A stretch of 64,000 bases of DNA from Oscillospiraceae bacterium (GCA_015068455.1 SVKO01000004.1:124001-188000), one strand, 5' to 3'; positions 1 to 10,600 are shown, numbered from the stretch's first letter. Notes: a model not told the origin generated them from the letters alone. Numbers and translations are program-made.

Positions 1-41
1 GCCTTTTGCTTGAGACTATTTATTGTTAACACGTTTTCCAT
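1..41 (-). CDS. 5' end of a gene leaving the window, possibly an ABC transporter ATPase
   Basis: On the minus strand an ATG at position 41 follows a good ribosome binding site (TGGAGAGA, about 6 bases upstream) and opens a frame that runs off the left edge after 13 complete codons, MENVLTINSLKQK. This N-terminus resembles that of many ABC transporter ATP-binding proteins, but 13 residues are too few to prove the family. It lies 43 bases downstream of the XRE regulator gene in the same direction and carries the same CTCTCCATTAAA-type translation start context, so the two are probably co-transcribed. It belongs to the AT-rich, foreign-looking left end. Confidence 0.4.
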   Translation of the reverse strand, partial: MENVLTINSLKQK

Positions 42-84
42 TTTCTCTCTCCATTAAATCAGATACGTAATCAGTTAGTATCTA

Positions 85-321
85 CTATGGCTTCGGAGGA
101 TAATACTTCAAAATATCGCTGATACCGCAATTAAGCGCATTACAAATCCTCGCTAAAACGCCTAAATCAGGCCGTTGTACCTGATTTCGACAGTAAGAAA
201 TCAGCTGTGATCGTTGCAGGTCAGCATACACTTCCAATTGATTCTTACTAATCTGATGTGCGTCGAGATATTCTGCAAGCTCAATTCGGACAAAGCCCCA
301 ATCTCTTTCTATCATTTTCAT
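85..321 (-). CDS. XRE-family (Cro/CI-type) helix-turn-helix regulator
   Basis: This 78-residue protein is a stand-alone DNA-binding domain. The helix-turn-helix is recognisable around residues 20-60: AEYLDAHQISKNQLEVYAD, then RSQLISYCRNQVQRPDLGVL and a closing helix LARICNALNCGISDILKYY, as in short clostridial XRE regulators. No effector domain is present. The ATG at 321 is preceded by GGAGAGTGA, a good ribosome binding site; a second in-frame ATG lies two codons later. The gene is AT-rich relative to the rest of the window. It precedes a probable transporter gene at the left edge, so it may regulate that gene or maintenance of the mobile element; this is inference. Confidence 0.85.
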   Translation of the reverse strand: MKMIERDWGFVRIELAEYLDAHQISKNQLEVYADLQRSQLISYCRNQVQRPDLGVLARICNALNCGISDILKYYPPKP

Positions 322-644
322 TCACTCTCCATTAAACGTTAGATGTACTCTTTAAATGTCATTATATAGTAACAGATGGCAAATTAAAGCTCTAGTTATC
401 TACAGGGGGGTGTGAAGCAAGAGAAAGTAGTTGGAACCGTTAAACACTTTAGTGAATCCCATTCTTGTTAGTGTGCGATAAGAAGACAAACTGTCAGAGA
501 GACTAATAATCTATGAAAAATGTTGCATATTTTTCGCCTGTGCTGTATTATTATTTATAATGGAAGACTAGTATGAAATTTCCACCAGTACTGCAAACAG
601 AATCAGTCCGCCGACAGCATGGAATGCAGAAGGGATAATGCTGA
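322..644. other. AT-rich intergenic region with divergent promoters
   Basis: These 323 bases separate the minus-strand XRE gene from the plus-strand orphan gene at 645, so both promoters must be here. A TATAAT hexamer at 556-561 is a plausible -10 for the plus-strand gene, but I see no convincing -35 at 17 bases. No ORF, tRNA or repeat array is visible. The composition is clearly more AT-rich than the DNA after 1500. Confidence 0.4.
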
Positions 645-1175
645 ATGCTTTTTTCACTGCCATGTAATAGAGATGATTTGATCGATCAACAGTCTTTCGG
701 GAAGCTGATTTACAATCTGAATCTTGTTTCCAAGAATCAGACTTGCTATAAGACTGAACCTTCTGTTGTGATCAGCAATGAGCTGTTTCGCGATTTCAGA
801 TATACTCAAGCATTGCCTGATAATACGATCTCGGAAATTGTTAGGCGGTTAACGCATCTTCATATTGCGAATGCAACTGTTTTCATGAGTTTTTTCGAAG
901 ATTGCGATGTCATGGATCAGCCAATCACTATACGGGTATCTGATGTTAGGCTGTCAAGTATGTTTTTTCCTTTGCCAGATTTCAGTATTCTATCGAGTTG
1001 CATCGACTATTTGAATGTGAATTCGAGTGTGTTTCATTATTATTCAATGAACATTAATGGCGGTATGCCAAGAAGATATCATCGTGTAAAGCGATTAAAA
1101 ACGGATTTACGTATTGTCAAGATTCGAGTTGAGGATATAAACAAGGCACTTGATCTTATCTATAGGTTGATATAG
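645..1175 (+). CDS. Hypothetical protein of the AT-rich element end
   Basis: A 176-residue ORF that I cannot assign to a family. It has no signal peptide, no membrane segment and no recognisable catalytic motif. Composition is mixed polar/hydrophobic and ends in a likely amphipathic helix (VEDINKALDLIYRLI). Its AT-rich codon usage, with many TTA, TCA and AGA codons, contrasts sharply with the genes from 1727 onward and supports foreign origin. The ATG at 645 has only a weak upstream purine stretch (AGAAGGGATAATG), so the start is uncertain. It is followed within 10 bases by a strong ribosome binding site and a 9-codon ORF that looks like a truncated downstream gene. Confidence 0.55.
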   Translation: MLFSLPCNRDDLIDQQSFGKLIYNLNLVSKNQTCYKTEPSVVISNELFRDFRYTQALPDNTISEIVRRLTHLHIANATVFMSFFEDCDVMDQPITIRVSDVRLSSMFFPLPDFSILSSCIDYLNVNSSVFHYYSMNINGGMPRRYHRVKRLKTDLRIVKIRVEDINKALDLIYRLI

Positions 1176-1184
1176 GGAGGCATA

Positions 1185-1214
1185 ATGACAGCGGCAGAAT
1201 ACGCATATAATTAA
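1185..1214 (+). pseudogene. Nine-codon stub of a truncated downstream gene
   Basis: Directly after the 176-residue ORF there is GGGAGG four bases before an ATG at 1185, encoding MTAAEYAYN and then TAA. So strong an initiation site serving nine codons suggests a coupled gene cut off when the element end was formed, though a tiny genuine peptide cannot be excluded. Confidence 0.3.
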
Positions 1215-1387
1215 CAATGATCGTATGAATTCAAACCAGAGGATAGAGATAAATGCTGCCTGACGATGAGGGCCGTAAATATCAATTCATTTTCGTTTCA
1301 TCTTGTGGTTATTTGTGTGGTTTTTTTGACCCTCTAACCTGCGAGAATCTTTATAAATAAAAGGATCTTGGATAGTTCGGTTAAGAC

Positions 1388-1432
1388 CTGCAAAACCTTC
1401 ATTCCCCGGTTCAAATCCGGGTGGCACCTCCA
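1388..1432 (+). other. tRNA-Cys(GCA) 3'-end fragment, probable attachment site of an integrative element
   Basis: The sequence has a perfect tRNA 3' part: anticodon-loop sequence CTGCAAA (1388-1394, anticodon GCA), T-arm CCCGG-TTCAAAT-CCGGG (1405-1421), acceptor 3' strand TGGCACC (1422-1428), discriminator T (1429) and encoded CCA (1430-1432). GCA anticodon with U73 is the identity of tRNA-Cys. The 5' part is not a tRNA: no GGTGCCA acceptor strand and no proper anticodon 5' stem are present upstream. Sequence left of the fragment is AT-rich and carries element-like genes; sequence right of it is GC-rich and starts with what looks like the tRNA's own terminator. This is the pattern left by integration into a tRNA 3' end, with the element to the left. 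Confidence 0.7.
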
Positions 1433-1433
1433 A

Positions 1434-1463
1434 AAATCCCGATCACGAAAGTGGTCGGGATTT
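1434..1463 (+). terminator. Intrinsic terminator of the original tRNA-Cys gene
   Basis: A 13-bp stem (AAATCCCGATCAC pairing with GTGGTCGGGATTT through one G-T wobble) around a GAAA loop starts two bases after the tRNA CCA end and is followed by CTTT. It fits a rho-independent terminator of the ancestral tRNA gene. Confidence 0.75.
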
Positions 1464-1623
1464 CTTTATGAAAATGTGACGACCGTGATGGAACGTACAA
1501 CTCCGGAGGAATGCGGGGATCTTTGCAAAGGAGTCCGGGAGGCGGATGCAAAGATTCCGGTTGTCAGAGGAACGGCCACGCATACAATTGAAAACAAATA
1601 GTCGGGTTTTTTGCCTTTTGGGA

Positions 1624-1652
1624 TTGTTTTTTATGTTCGAATATGATAGAAT
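1624..1652 (+). promoter_or_regulatory. Sigma-A promoter of the SLH/sugar-binding gene
   Basis: TTGTTT (1624-1629) and TAGAAT (1647-1652) are separated by exactly 17 bases, and lie about 75 bases upstream of the GTG start at 1727. Confidence 0.6.
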
Positions 1653-1726
1653 GCAATCGCGTGTTCAGGATGTACAAGCCTGTACGGCAGACGCTTATTC
1701 ACAGGACAGAACAGGAGGACAAAACA

Positions 1727-4123
1727 GTGAAAAGAACAAGGACCGCCGTCAGAAGGATACTCTGCTTCCTTCTGTGCCTTTCCATGCTTCCGCTGGTGAA
1801 GGTTTCCGCAGCGGGATACAATGACGCTTATCAGACAATCATAAACTGGGCGAAGCAGGGGGAATATGGTGAGGGGCAGGAGGAAGATATAGGCAATTAC
1901 AGAGGCTGGGGCCAGATAATTGAGAAAAATGACAACGAAGGTTTTGCTGTTGTTTTTCAGGATGCTGTGGATCCCGGAAAGCAGGATCGCATTATTCTTG
2001 CCTATCTGAGCGCGTATTCCGATTACTCTGCCCGAATGACGTCGATCGTGCTGACGTCCACATCAGATAAAGTCGTCGAAGTTGTCATGGAATCCCAATC
2101 CGCGAAAAGCGACGGATCAGCGGATTCGCACGGGAACTATGACGGGGTGATGGTAGGCACAATGCTGACAGACCGGACGCTGGAAGAGGGGTTCGACGTC
2201 ATGTACTGTGATGCGGCTGCCTCACAAAACAAAGTCCGTACGGACTGCATAAAGGAACTCAAAAAAGTGCTGGAGTACACGGACAAAATCCTCCGGGAAA
2301 ACTCCGAACTGAGCATTCAGGACATTTTTAAAAAGATGAATGCGAAATCACTGCACAACTTCAGCAGGAGCTGGGTCGCGCAAGCTGAAACCTGCACGGA
2401 AGACGGTTCCATGGGGTATCAGTGCTCTGTTTGCGGTGCCCAGATGTACGAACCGATCAAGGCGCATCATAACTGGGAGATCGCCAAAGTTTATTCTGAG
2501 CCAACGGCGGAGCACGGATTCGGAGAGTACGTATGCACCCGCTGCTTTGAACGGAAGGAAGACGAAATCTGCATCAGCCGGGCCTTTACGGACATGCCTG
2601 CCAAGGACAACTGGGCCCATGCCGGAATCGACTGGGCGGTTTTTAACAATATCACAAACGGCACCAGCGCAACGACTTTCAGCCCGGGGCAGGGCTGCAC
2701 CCGCGCCCAGGTCGTGACCTTCCTGTGGCGTGCCGCGGGCTGTCCGGAGCCGGTCAACACCGATCCCGGTTTCAGAGATGTAAAATCCGGCGCATACTAT
2801 GAAAAGGCCGTGGCCTGGGCCCTGGAGAACGAGATCACCAAGGGCATGACGATGGATCTGTTTGCTCCGGATTCCACCTGCACCCGCGGTCAGATCGTAA
2901 CCTTCCTGTGGCGCTTCAAGGGAAGGCCTGCTGCCGGGAATGCGAACACGCCCTTTGTCGACCTGAAGGCCGGCGGCTTCTATCTGGATGCGGTCGCCTG
3001 GGCGGTCGAGAACGGGATTACCAACGGCACCTCCAAAACGGAATTCAGCCCCGACAGCCCCTGCACCAGAGCGCAGGTGGTGACCTTCCTCTACAGGACC
3101 CCGCAGCCTTCTGCGGAACCGATCGAACTCATCGACTGGGTCGGCATTTTCATGCCGACGGATGAGCTGACGCGATGGAAGAGGGATGGGTACAAGGTGA
3201 AGGAACAGCTGCTGACACGCGGTTACAACGCGGTACTGTTCTTTGCCTCCAACAGCGCTGAGACGCAAAAAAGCCAGATTGAGGAGATCATCGCGAAAGG
3301 CTATAAGATCATCATCGTCGCCCCGATTGACGGCGAATATCTGGCCCCCACCCTGAAAAAGGCCAGAAAAGCGGGCATCAAGGTGATCGACTTTGACCGG
3401 CCGATTATGGATGCCGGCGCCATAGACTATCTGGCGACCGTTGATAACTTCGATATCGGCGCCGCGCAGGGAGATTTCATCGTTGATCAGCTGGATCTCG
3501 AAAACGCCGGTGACAAGACCTACAATATCGAGCTCGTCGGCGGCGCGCCGGATGATATCAATGCTCACGTCTTCTATGACGGCGCCATGAGCGTGCTCAG
3601 ACCGTATATTGATGCCGGGACGCTGAACGTTGTTTCCGGACAGATCGCCTTTGAAGACGTCGCTGCGGCAGGGTGGTCTTCGGAGAATGCCCGGACCCGG
3701 TTCGAGCAGCTGCTGAAACAGTACTATTCCGACAAACCGCTTCATGCGGTCTTGGCATCCAACGATTCCACCGCGCAGGGAGTTGCTTCTGCGCTTGAGG
3801 GCGTTTACAGCAATGATGTGTATCCCATCCTCACCGGCCAGGACTGCGACATCGTTTCCGTCCACAACATGCTCGACGGCAAGCAGGCCATGTCCGTGAT
3901 CAAGGACACCCAGATGCTCGCTGCCTATGCGGCCGCGATAGCAATTGACATCATGAGAGGCGACGAACCGAAACTCCAGGATTCGTTCTTCAACGGCGAA
4001 ACGACACTTGAGGTGCCGACCATTACCTGTTCGCCCAAAGTTTGCACCACGGATACCATTGAGGAGTACCTGATCGAGACCGGCTATTACACGCAGGAGG
4101 AAGTCTACGGCTCGGCGCACTGA
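1727..4123 (+). CDS. SLH-anchored protein with a C-terminal periplasmic-type sugar-binding domain
   Basis: The start is the GTG at 1727, because AGGAGG lies eight bases upstream and it yields a clean signal peptide (basic VKRTRTAVRR, then a hydrophobic core ending near KVSA). The ORF extends further upstream to 1643 without a ribosome site. The 798-residue product has: signal peptide 1-28; an unassigned domain to about 200; two CxxC pairs (YQCSVCGAQ, YVCTRC) near 215-280; three SLH repeats at about 288-458, each with a CTRAQ or CTRGQ motif; and from about 464 to the end a type-1 periplasmic-binding fold like ribose/ChvE-type sugar receptors (VLFFASNSAETQKSQIEEI, VIDFDRPIMDAG, VLASNDSTAQGVASAL, ILTGQDCD). 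SLH repeats bind the secondary cell-wall polymer, so the receptor would be displayed on the surface. SLH in the middle and no lipobox are unusual for a transport receptor. No permease or ATPase gene is adjacent. Confidence 0.85.
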   Translation: MKRTRTAVRRILCFLLCLSMLPLVKVSAAGYNDAYQTIINWAKQGEYGEGQEEDIGNYRGWGQIIEKNDNEGFAVVFQDAVDPGKQDRIILAYLSAYSDYSARMTSIVLTSTSDKVVEVVMESQSAKSDGSADSHGNYDGVMVGTMLTDRTLEEGFDVMYCDAAASQNKVRTDCIKELKKVLEYTDKILRENSELSIQDIFKKMNAKSLHNFSRSWVAQAETCTEDGSMGYQCSVCGAQMYEPIKAHHNWEIAKVYSEPTAEHGFGEYVCTRCFERKEDEICISRAFTDMPAKDNWAHAGIDWAVFNNITNGTSATTFSPGQGCTRAQVVTFLWRAAGCPEPVNTDPGFRDVKSGAYYEKAVAWALENEITKGMTMDLFAPDSTCTRGQIVTFLWRFKGRPAAGNANTPFVDLKAGGFYLDAVAWAVENGITNGTSKTEFSPDSPCTRAQVVTFLYRTPQPSAEPIELIDWVGIFMPTDELTRWKRDGYKVKEQLLTRGYNAVLFFASNSAETQKSQIEEIIAKGYKIIIVAPIDGEYLAPTLKKARKAGIKVIDFDRPIMDAGAIDYLATVDNFDIGAAQGDFIVDQLDLENAGDKTYNIELVGGAPDDINAHVFYDGAMSVLRPYIDAGTLNVVSGQIAFEDVAAAGWSSENARTRFEQLLKQYYSDKPLHAVLASNDSTAQGVASALEGVYSNDVYPILTGQDCDIVSVHNMLDGKQAMSVIKDTQMLAAYAAAIAIDIMRGDEPKLQDSFFNGETTLEVPTITCSPKVCTTDTIEEYLIETGYYTQEEVYGSAH

Positions 4124-4167
4124 GCGGATGACGGACGCTGACAGCTTTATAAGTAATTGACAGAAAG

Positions 4168-4197
4168 ACCATGGCAGTCCGATCGGACTGCCATGGT
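4168..4197. terminator. Palindromic terminator after the SLH/sugar-binding gene
   Basis: A 30-base palindrome, with arms ACCATGGCAGTCCGA, is followed by TTTATTTTAT on the plus strand, 44 bases after the stop codon. It likely ends transcription of the plus-strand gene. Confidence 0.75.
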
Positions 4198-4248
4198 TTA
4201 TTTTATAGAGAAAACCACCGGCGGCGCCGATGGTTTTGAAAGGATCCC

Positions 4249-4282
4249 GAAGAAAAAGCACGCGATCGCGTGCTTTTTCTTC
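4249..4282. terminator. Perfect 34-base palindrome, bidirectional terminator
   Basis: A perfect 34-base palindrome with arms GAAGAAAAAGCACGCGA carries A- and T-runs on both sides, as a bidirectional terminator between convergent genes would. A further inverted repeat lies at 4314-4352 (GGCGGCGGAGA / TCTCCGCCGCC). Confidence 0.65.
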
Positions 4283-4537
4283 GGACTGGTTTGCGGGACG
4301 CACAAAAAGCTTCGGCGGCGGAGATCGATTCAGAGAACCGGTCTCCGCCGCCTGTCTGTGTTTTTGATTTATGGCTGTTCGTCAAACTCCAATTATCTCA
4401 TGCGACAAATAGGGAAACATGAAAACACAATCTGACACACGGTGAATCAAACAACGCGGTTCATTTCTGATGGAGGCGAAAAACAGAAAGACAATTGTGC
4501 GGGCGTCCATGAGCACCACAAATGTTTTTGCCCGGTG

Positions 4538-4561
4538 CCGGGACTGCCAGGGCAGTCCCGG
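4538..4561 (-). terminator. Hairpin downstream of the giant hydrolase gene
   Basis: An inverted repeat with 11-base arms CCGGGACTGCC/GGCAGTCCCGG lies 43 bases beyond the stop of the minus-strand gene. No good T-run follows, so it may stabilise the 3' end or act together with the palindrome at 4249-4282. Confidence 0.5.
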
Positions 4562-4603
4562 CGGGGTGATCGGTCAGTCAAATCGTATGCTTCCGCCGCG
4601 GAA

Positions 4604-7600
4604 TCATTTCTGAGTCGCGCGGTACAGGAAGGTCACGACCTGGCCTCTGGAGCAGGTGGCATCCGGACCGAAGGTCGTTTCGGTCAGGCCCTTGGTGATC
4701 TCGTTCTCCACGGCCCAGGCCACGGCAGACTCATAGTAAGCGTCGGGCTTGAGGTCGGTGAACGGGGTCTTCGTGCTCTTGGGCTCCGGCTTGTTCTTGA
4801 AGCGCCACAGGAAGGATACGATCTGGCTTCTCGTGCAGGTGGCTTCCGGACCGAAGTGCGTGTCATCAATACCCTTGGTGATCTCGTTCTCCAGGGCCCA
4901 GGCCACTGCCGTCTCATAGTAGGCGTCCTTCTTCAGATCCTCAAACGGGGTCTGTGTGCTCTTGGGCGCCGGGCAGCCGGCGGCACGCCACAGGAAGGTC
5001 ACGACCTGACCTCTGGTGCAGGCGTTGTCGGGGCCGAAGTGGGTATCGTCGGTACCCTTGGTGATCTGCGGGTTGGCATTGAATGCCCAGTAGACCGCAT
5101 CATAGTAGAACTTTTCAGGATCGTTGACGTCGCTGAAGAGCGGCTCGTCGTCTGCCACTTCGTCAAGTGCCTTGATCGCATCCTCCAGCGCCTTCTTGAC
5201 GCCTTCGGAATCCGTGGCGGCTTCAATCGCTTCCGCGGCATCGTCGAGGATCTTCTCGAAGGCTTCCATCTGCTCCGGCGTGAAGTCGCTGGTATCGATA
5301 CCCAGGGCTGCAACGACGGCCATGGTCTTGGCGTTGGTCTTCTCCGCGGCAAGGGCGGCGGCCTCGGCCTCGGCCTTTGCCTTCTCGGCGGCCTCCTTGG
5401 CCTTCTCGGCGGCAGCGGCGTCCTCGGCAGCCTTGGCTACGAGCTTCGTCGCGTCCTCGAGGGCCTTGGCGACCTTCGCGGCATCCTCCGCAGCCTTGGC
5501 GGCAGCCTCGGCGGCGGCGGTGTTGGAGGCTTCAGCGGCCTGCTTGGCAGCCTCAGCGGCCTGCTTGGCAGCCTCGGCCTGATTCTGCGCGGCTTCGGCA
5601 GCTTCCTTGGCGGCCTCAGCAGCGGCCTTGTCGGCGCCGGCGGCAGCTTCGGCGGCCTCGGCAGCTTCCTTGGCGGCCTCAGCGGCGGCCTGGGCGGCTT
5701 CGGCCTTCTCCTGGGCGGCCTGGGCGGCAGCCTGTGCCTGGGCGGCGTCGGCGGCCTGCTTGGCAGCCTCGGTGGCCTGGGCGGCGGCATCAAGCGCCTT
5801 GGCGGCGGCGTCAGCGTCGGCAGCCTCGGCGGCAGCCTTTGCGTCCTCAGCGGCCTGCTTGGCAGCTTCGGCCTTGGCCTGGGCTTCCTCAGCCTTGGCC
5901 TGGGCAGCCTCGGCGGCGGCCTTGTCCTCCGCAGCGGACTGGGCAGCGGCGTCGGCAGCGGCCTGGGCGGCCTCGGCGGCGGCCAGGGCTTCCTCAGCCA
6001 GGGCCTGGGCATCCTCGGCAAGCTTCTGGAGGTAGGCCAGGACGTCTTCAACCACCAGCGCCTCAACGGCGTCATTCAGCGCCTGGGCGGCGGCGTCGAC
6101 CTCGTCCTGGGTCTTGTCTTCCTTGGCCATGACGGCCTCGGCATCGGCAAGCGCGGCTTCCATAGCAGCCACGGACTCGTCGGTGTAAAGGGTCTTGTCA
6201 ACGGCCTTTGCGTCGGCGATGGCCTCTTCCAGGGCGGCGGTGTCGATCTGAGCGATGTCGCCGAAGGCCGCGGGCTGGAAGGCGTAGTTCTTGGAGAAGT
6301 CAGCGAATTCCTGGCACCAGGTATTGAAGTCGTGGGCGCCGGGATACTGCTTGAAGACGCAGAACGCACCGGAGTCAACGAGAGCCTGGTTGTAGATGTT
6401 GCCCTCGTACAAGCCGTTGGCCACATAGTAGTAGCTCTTCAGCAGGTGCGGCGAGGACAGCGCGTTGCTGGGCTGGCCGCCGGAGAACAGGCCGTAGTAG
6501 CCGAAGCTGGGCTCCTCGCGGTTCTTATCGTCGTTCAGCAGGTTGTTGATCATCATGCCGCCCATGGACAGGCCGCAGATGGCGCGCTCCATACGGTCGG
6601 TGGAGACGTTGTAGTTCTCTTCGACGAAGGCAAGGGTGGCCTCGAGGTTGCCTGCGCCGACGCGGGTGTTGCGGAGCACGAACAGCAGGGGAGCTTCCTT
6701 GATCGCACCGTCGGCGTACAGGTTGTCGATGATGTTCTGTACGGAGCCGATGCCGAGCCAGTCGGACTCGTCCTGACCGGCGCCGTGCAGCACGTAGATG
6801 GATCTGTACGGCTTCTCGCGATTTGCGTCGTAGCCGTAGGGCAGATACACGCCCATGTAGCAGCCGGGCTGACCGGGCAGATCGTACGGGACGTAGCTCC
6901 AGGTGCCGACCTTGTCGTCGGTTCTCGGGTTCTCATACTTGGCGCGGTCGCGCAGCATCTCGTTGTCCTGCTTCTCATCGTAGGGAACGTAGATCGCGTT
7001 GTAGGCGTCCTTGGTGTTCCAGTTGGAGCCCGGGCTCCACTGCGGGTGGTTGTTCGGGTCGGGCAGCATGCGGGTGACGGTATTGGTGTTGAACCAGTAC
7101 TGGTTTGCACCAGCCGCCAGAGGCACCTCATAGTACCACCAGCCGTTGCCGATGGCGGTCATGGGCTCCTTGAACTGGCTGCCGCCGCGGCGCATCAGGC
7201 CCGGACGGTATTCGAAGGGGCTGTAGGTCGCGGCACTGCTGCCGGACTGGGTGATGTCACTGAGCATCAGATCGCCGCAGAAGTAGACCGTCTCGGCGTC
7301 CGGATCGTAGTAGGTGAACTGGCCGGTATAGCCGGTGGGAGATTCGGGATCTGCCACGACCTTCGGGCCTGCCGTGTACTTGGTGGGCAGCAGGGACTTG
7401 GTGGTCTTCTCACCGCAGCGAGAGCAGACAAGCTCCTGCACGCCGAACTCATCGTCCGTGGGCGCGACCAGGATGTCGCCATCCTGCCAGTCATGGCCCA
7501 GAGCGGCGACGTTGTCGCTCACGAACTGCTCGCCGCAGACCGGGCAGATGTAGGTGGTGTAGCCGGCCTCGGTGCAGGTGGGCGGAGTCACGACGGCGGC

Positions 7601-10600
7601 CTCGGGATCCTTGGTGTGGCCCTTGGCACGGGTGGTGGCGGTGACGACGGTCTCGCCGCAGACGGTGCAGACCTTGGTGGTGTAGCCGCCCTCGGTGCAG
7701 GTGGGCTCGACCACGACCGTGGACTCCTCGTCAAAGACGTGGCCCGCAGCGGGCACCCGGTCGGTGATCTTGACTCTGCCGCACTTGGAGCAGGTCAGCT
7801 TGGTGTAGCCGCCCTCGGTGCAGGTGGGCTCCACGACCTCGGCGACCCAGTCATGCTCGCAGATCTGGGCGTCGGTGAACAGCTGGATGGAGCTGCCGGC
7901 GGTGTGGATGTTGCCGCTGCTGCTGGAGACACGGGCGACGGTGAAGCCGGTCTCTGCGCCGGTAACGGCGTAACGGCTGGAGCCGTTCTGATACAGGGTG
8001 TAGCCGGGATCGTTCTCGCGGTCGGTGACGGACCACGGGAAGTAGCGGGCGCCGGCGGCGTCGAACTCGGCGAGCGACGGAGCGCTGCCGCCGGAGACAC
8101 GGCGCAGGTAGCTGCCGCCATTGGTGATGAAGTACTGATCGGCGCCGTCGGAGGCGGGATCAACGCCCTCGGCATCTTCGAAGACCCAGATCATATCCTC
8201 AGTGACGTCACTGGTGATCTTGCCTTCGCCGATGGTGACGGCCGTTGCGCCGATCTGGCTGTTGAGAGCATACTGGCCGTCGGCAACGATGATGTAGTTG
8301 GCGCCGGGGATGATCTCATCGGTCAGCTTGTACGTTCCGTCGGACGAGCCTTTCTCCACGAGACCGGCGACGGCAGCGGTCAGAGCCTCGGCGGCTGCGT
8401 TGACGGCAGCCTGATCGGCATCCTCGCTGGCACGCACGGTCTGAGCAGAGGCCAGGGCAGCCTCGAGAGCGGCCACAGTCTCATCGGTGTACTTGTCCTT
8501 TTCCACGGCAAGAGCCTCGGTAATGGCGGCGTCCAGCGCGGTGTAATCCACGGCAGGAGCTTCTCCGTCACCGAATGCCCACGGCTGCCAGGCGTACTCT
8601 TCGCAGAAGATGCGGAACAGCTGGCACCATGCGTTGAAGTCATGGCCGCCGGTGACCACTCTGTATTCGACGAAGTAGCCGGCCTGCTGCAGAGGAATGT
8701 GACCGGTGTGATCCGGACGGACGGTGGAATCATGCCAGCCGGTGCCGAAGAAGATGTGAGTCTTATCCAGGCCGGGAGCCGTGGCGTTGACACGCATGCC
8801 GCCGGAGAACGGGCCGAAGTAGCCGAAGCGGTCGGCGCCGCCGTTGATAATGTTCTGGGTGTTCATGGAGCCCATGCTAAGGCCGCAGAACGCACGGTTC
8901 ATCGGATCGTCGGAAATGTTGTACTTCTCCTCCAGGAACGGAAGGATCACGTTCATCAGGTTGGAGTAGTTGTCGCTCTGGCTGCCGATCTCGTTGTTGT
9001 TGGTGGTAACAGAGACGATGATGGCGGGCTCGGTGCGGCCCTCGGCTGCCAGATTGTCCATGATCTTCTGGACGGAGCCGATGTTCATCCAGTCGGACTC
9101 GTCCTGGCCGTAGCCGTGCAGGACGAAGATCAGCTTGTAGGGCTCTTCTCTGTTCTCATCGTACTGATACGGCAGATACACGCCCATATGGTGGGTGGTG
9201 CCGCCGATCTCGATGGGAACGTAGCCCCAGGTGCCGACCTTGCCGTCGGTTCTGGGATTCTCGGCTTCGCGGAGCTTCATGGGCTCGTAGTCCTGCTTCT
9301 CGTCGTACGGGACATAGACATAGTTGTAGCCGTTCTTCTGCTGGGCGGTCGGGCTCCAGATCGGGGTGTTGGCCGGATCGGGCACCATGGTGTTGGTGTT
9401 GCCGTTGACATAGAACCAGTACTGGTTGGCGCCGCAGGCCAGAGGCACCTCGTAGTACCAGTAGCCGTTGCCAAGGTTCTGCATGTCGGCGGTGAAGCTC
9501 GCGCCGCGCATGAGGCCGGGTCTGTATTCGAACGGGCTGTAGACGGTCTGGTCTTCCTCACGCTTCACATCGTCGAGCAGGGCGATATCGCCGGCAAAGA
9601 CGACGGAGGTGGCGTTTTCGTTCTTGTAGACGAAGCGGCCGGTATAGCCGGTGGGGGAGTCGGGGTCAGCCACGATCGTCGGGCCTTCCGCCAGCTCGGT
9701 GGGCAGCAGGGTCTTGGTGGTCTTCTCGCCGCAGCGAGAGCAGATCATCTCCTGCTTGCCGAACTCGGTGGCGGTGGGGGCGACGAGGATCTCGCCGTCG
9801 ACCCAGTCATGACCCAGGGCGGGCACCTTGTCGGTGATCTTGGTCTTGCCGCACTTGGAGCAGGTCATGGTGGTGTAGCCGTCCTCGGTGCAGGTGGGCT
9901 CGGTGACCTCGGAGGTCCACTCGTGCTCGCAGATGTATGCGCTGTTGGCATACAGACGGATGGAGCTGCCGGCGGTCTTGATATTGCCGGAGGAGCTGGA
10001 AACGCGGGCCACGGTGAAGCCCGTCTCGGCTCCGGTCACGGCATATCTGCTGCTGCCGTTCTGATAGAGGGTGAAGCCCTCATCCTCCGCCTCGCGGTCG
10101 ATCAGGGACCAGGGGAAATAACGCGCGTTGGCGGCGTCAAACTCGGCGAGCGCCGGAACGCTGCCGCCGGAGACACGGCGCAGGTAGCTGCCGCCGCTGC
10201 TCGTGATGAAGTACTGATCGCTGCCGTCGGCGGCCGGATCGACGCCCTCAGCGGGATCGAAGGTCCACAGCATATCCTCGGTGACTTCGCTCACGACCTT
10301 GTTGCCGTCGATGGTGACAGCGGTTGCACCGATCTCACCATTGAGCGCATACTGGCCGTCGGCCACGATGATATAGGTTCCGCCTTCTTCGACTTCGTCA
10401 ACCTCGATCCATTCGGGTTCGGGAACGGGGTACTCGATGGTCAGGTTGTCGAGGATGTACTTTCTGCCGTTGCCGCGGCTGCTGGCGCTGTAAGCGTCAA
10501 TGATGAGCTTGGTGGCTTCGATGCCGGATGCATCATAGGAGAACATCTCGTCGAAGGTCACGCCGTCGCTGGAGCGCAGGCAGATGTAGCTGTCGCCGAT

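Noticed and set aside
1368-1824. Two short plus-strand ORFs over the tRNA fragment and terminator (1368-1601, 1546-1824)
   Set aside because: The first reads through the tRNA 3' part and its terminator; the second overlaps the signal-peptide start of the SLH gene in another frame. Neither has a ribosome site.
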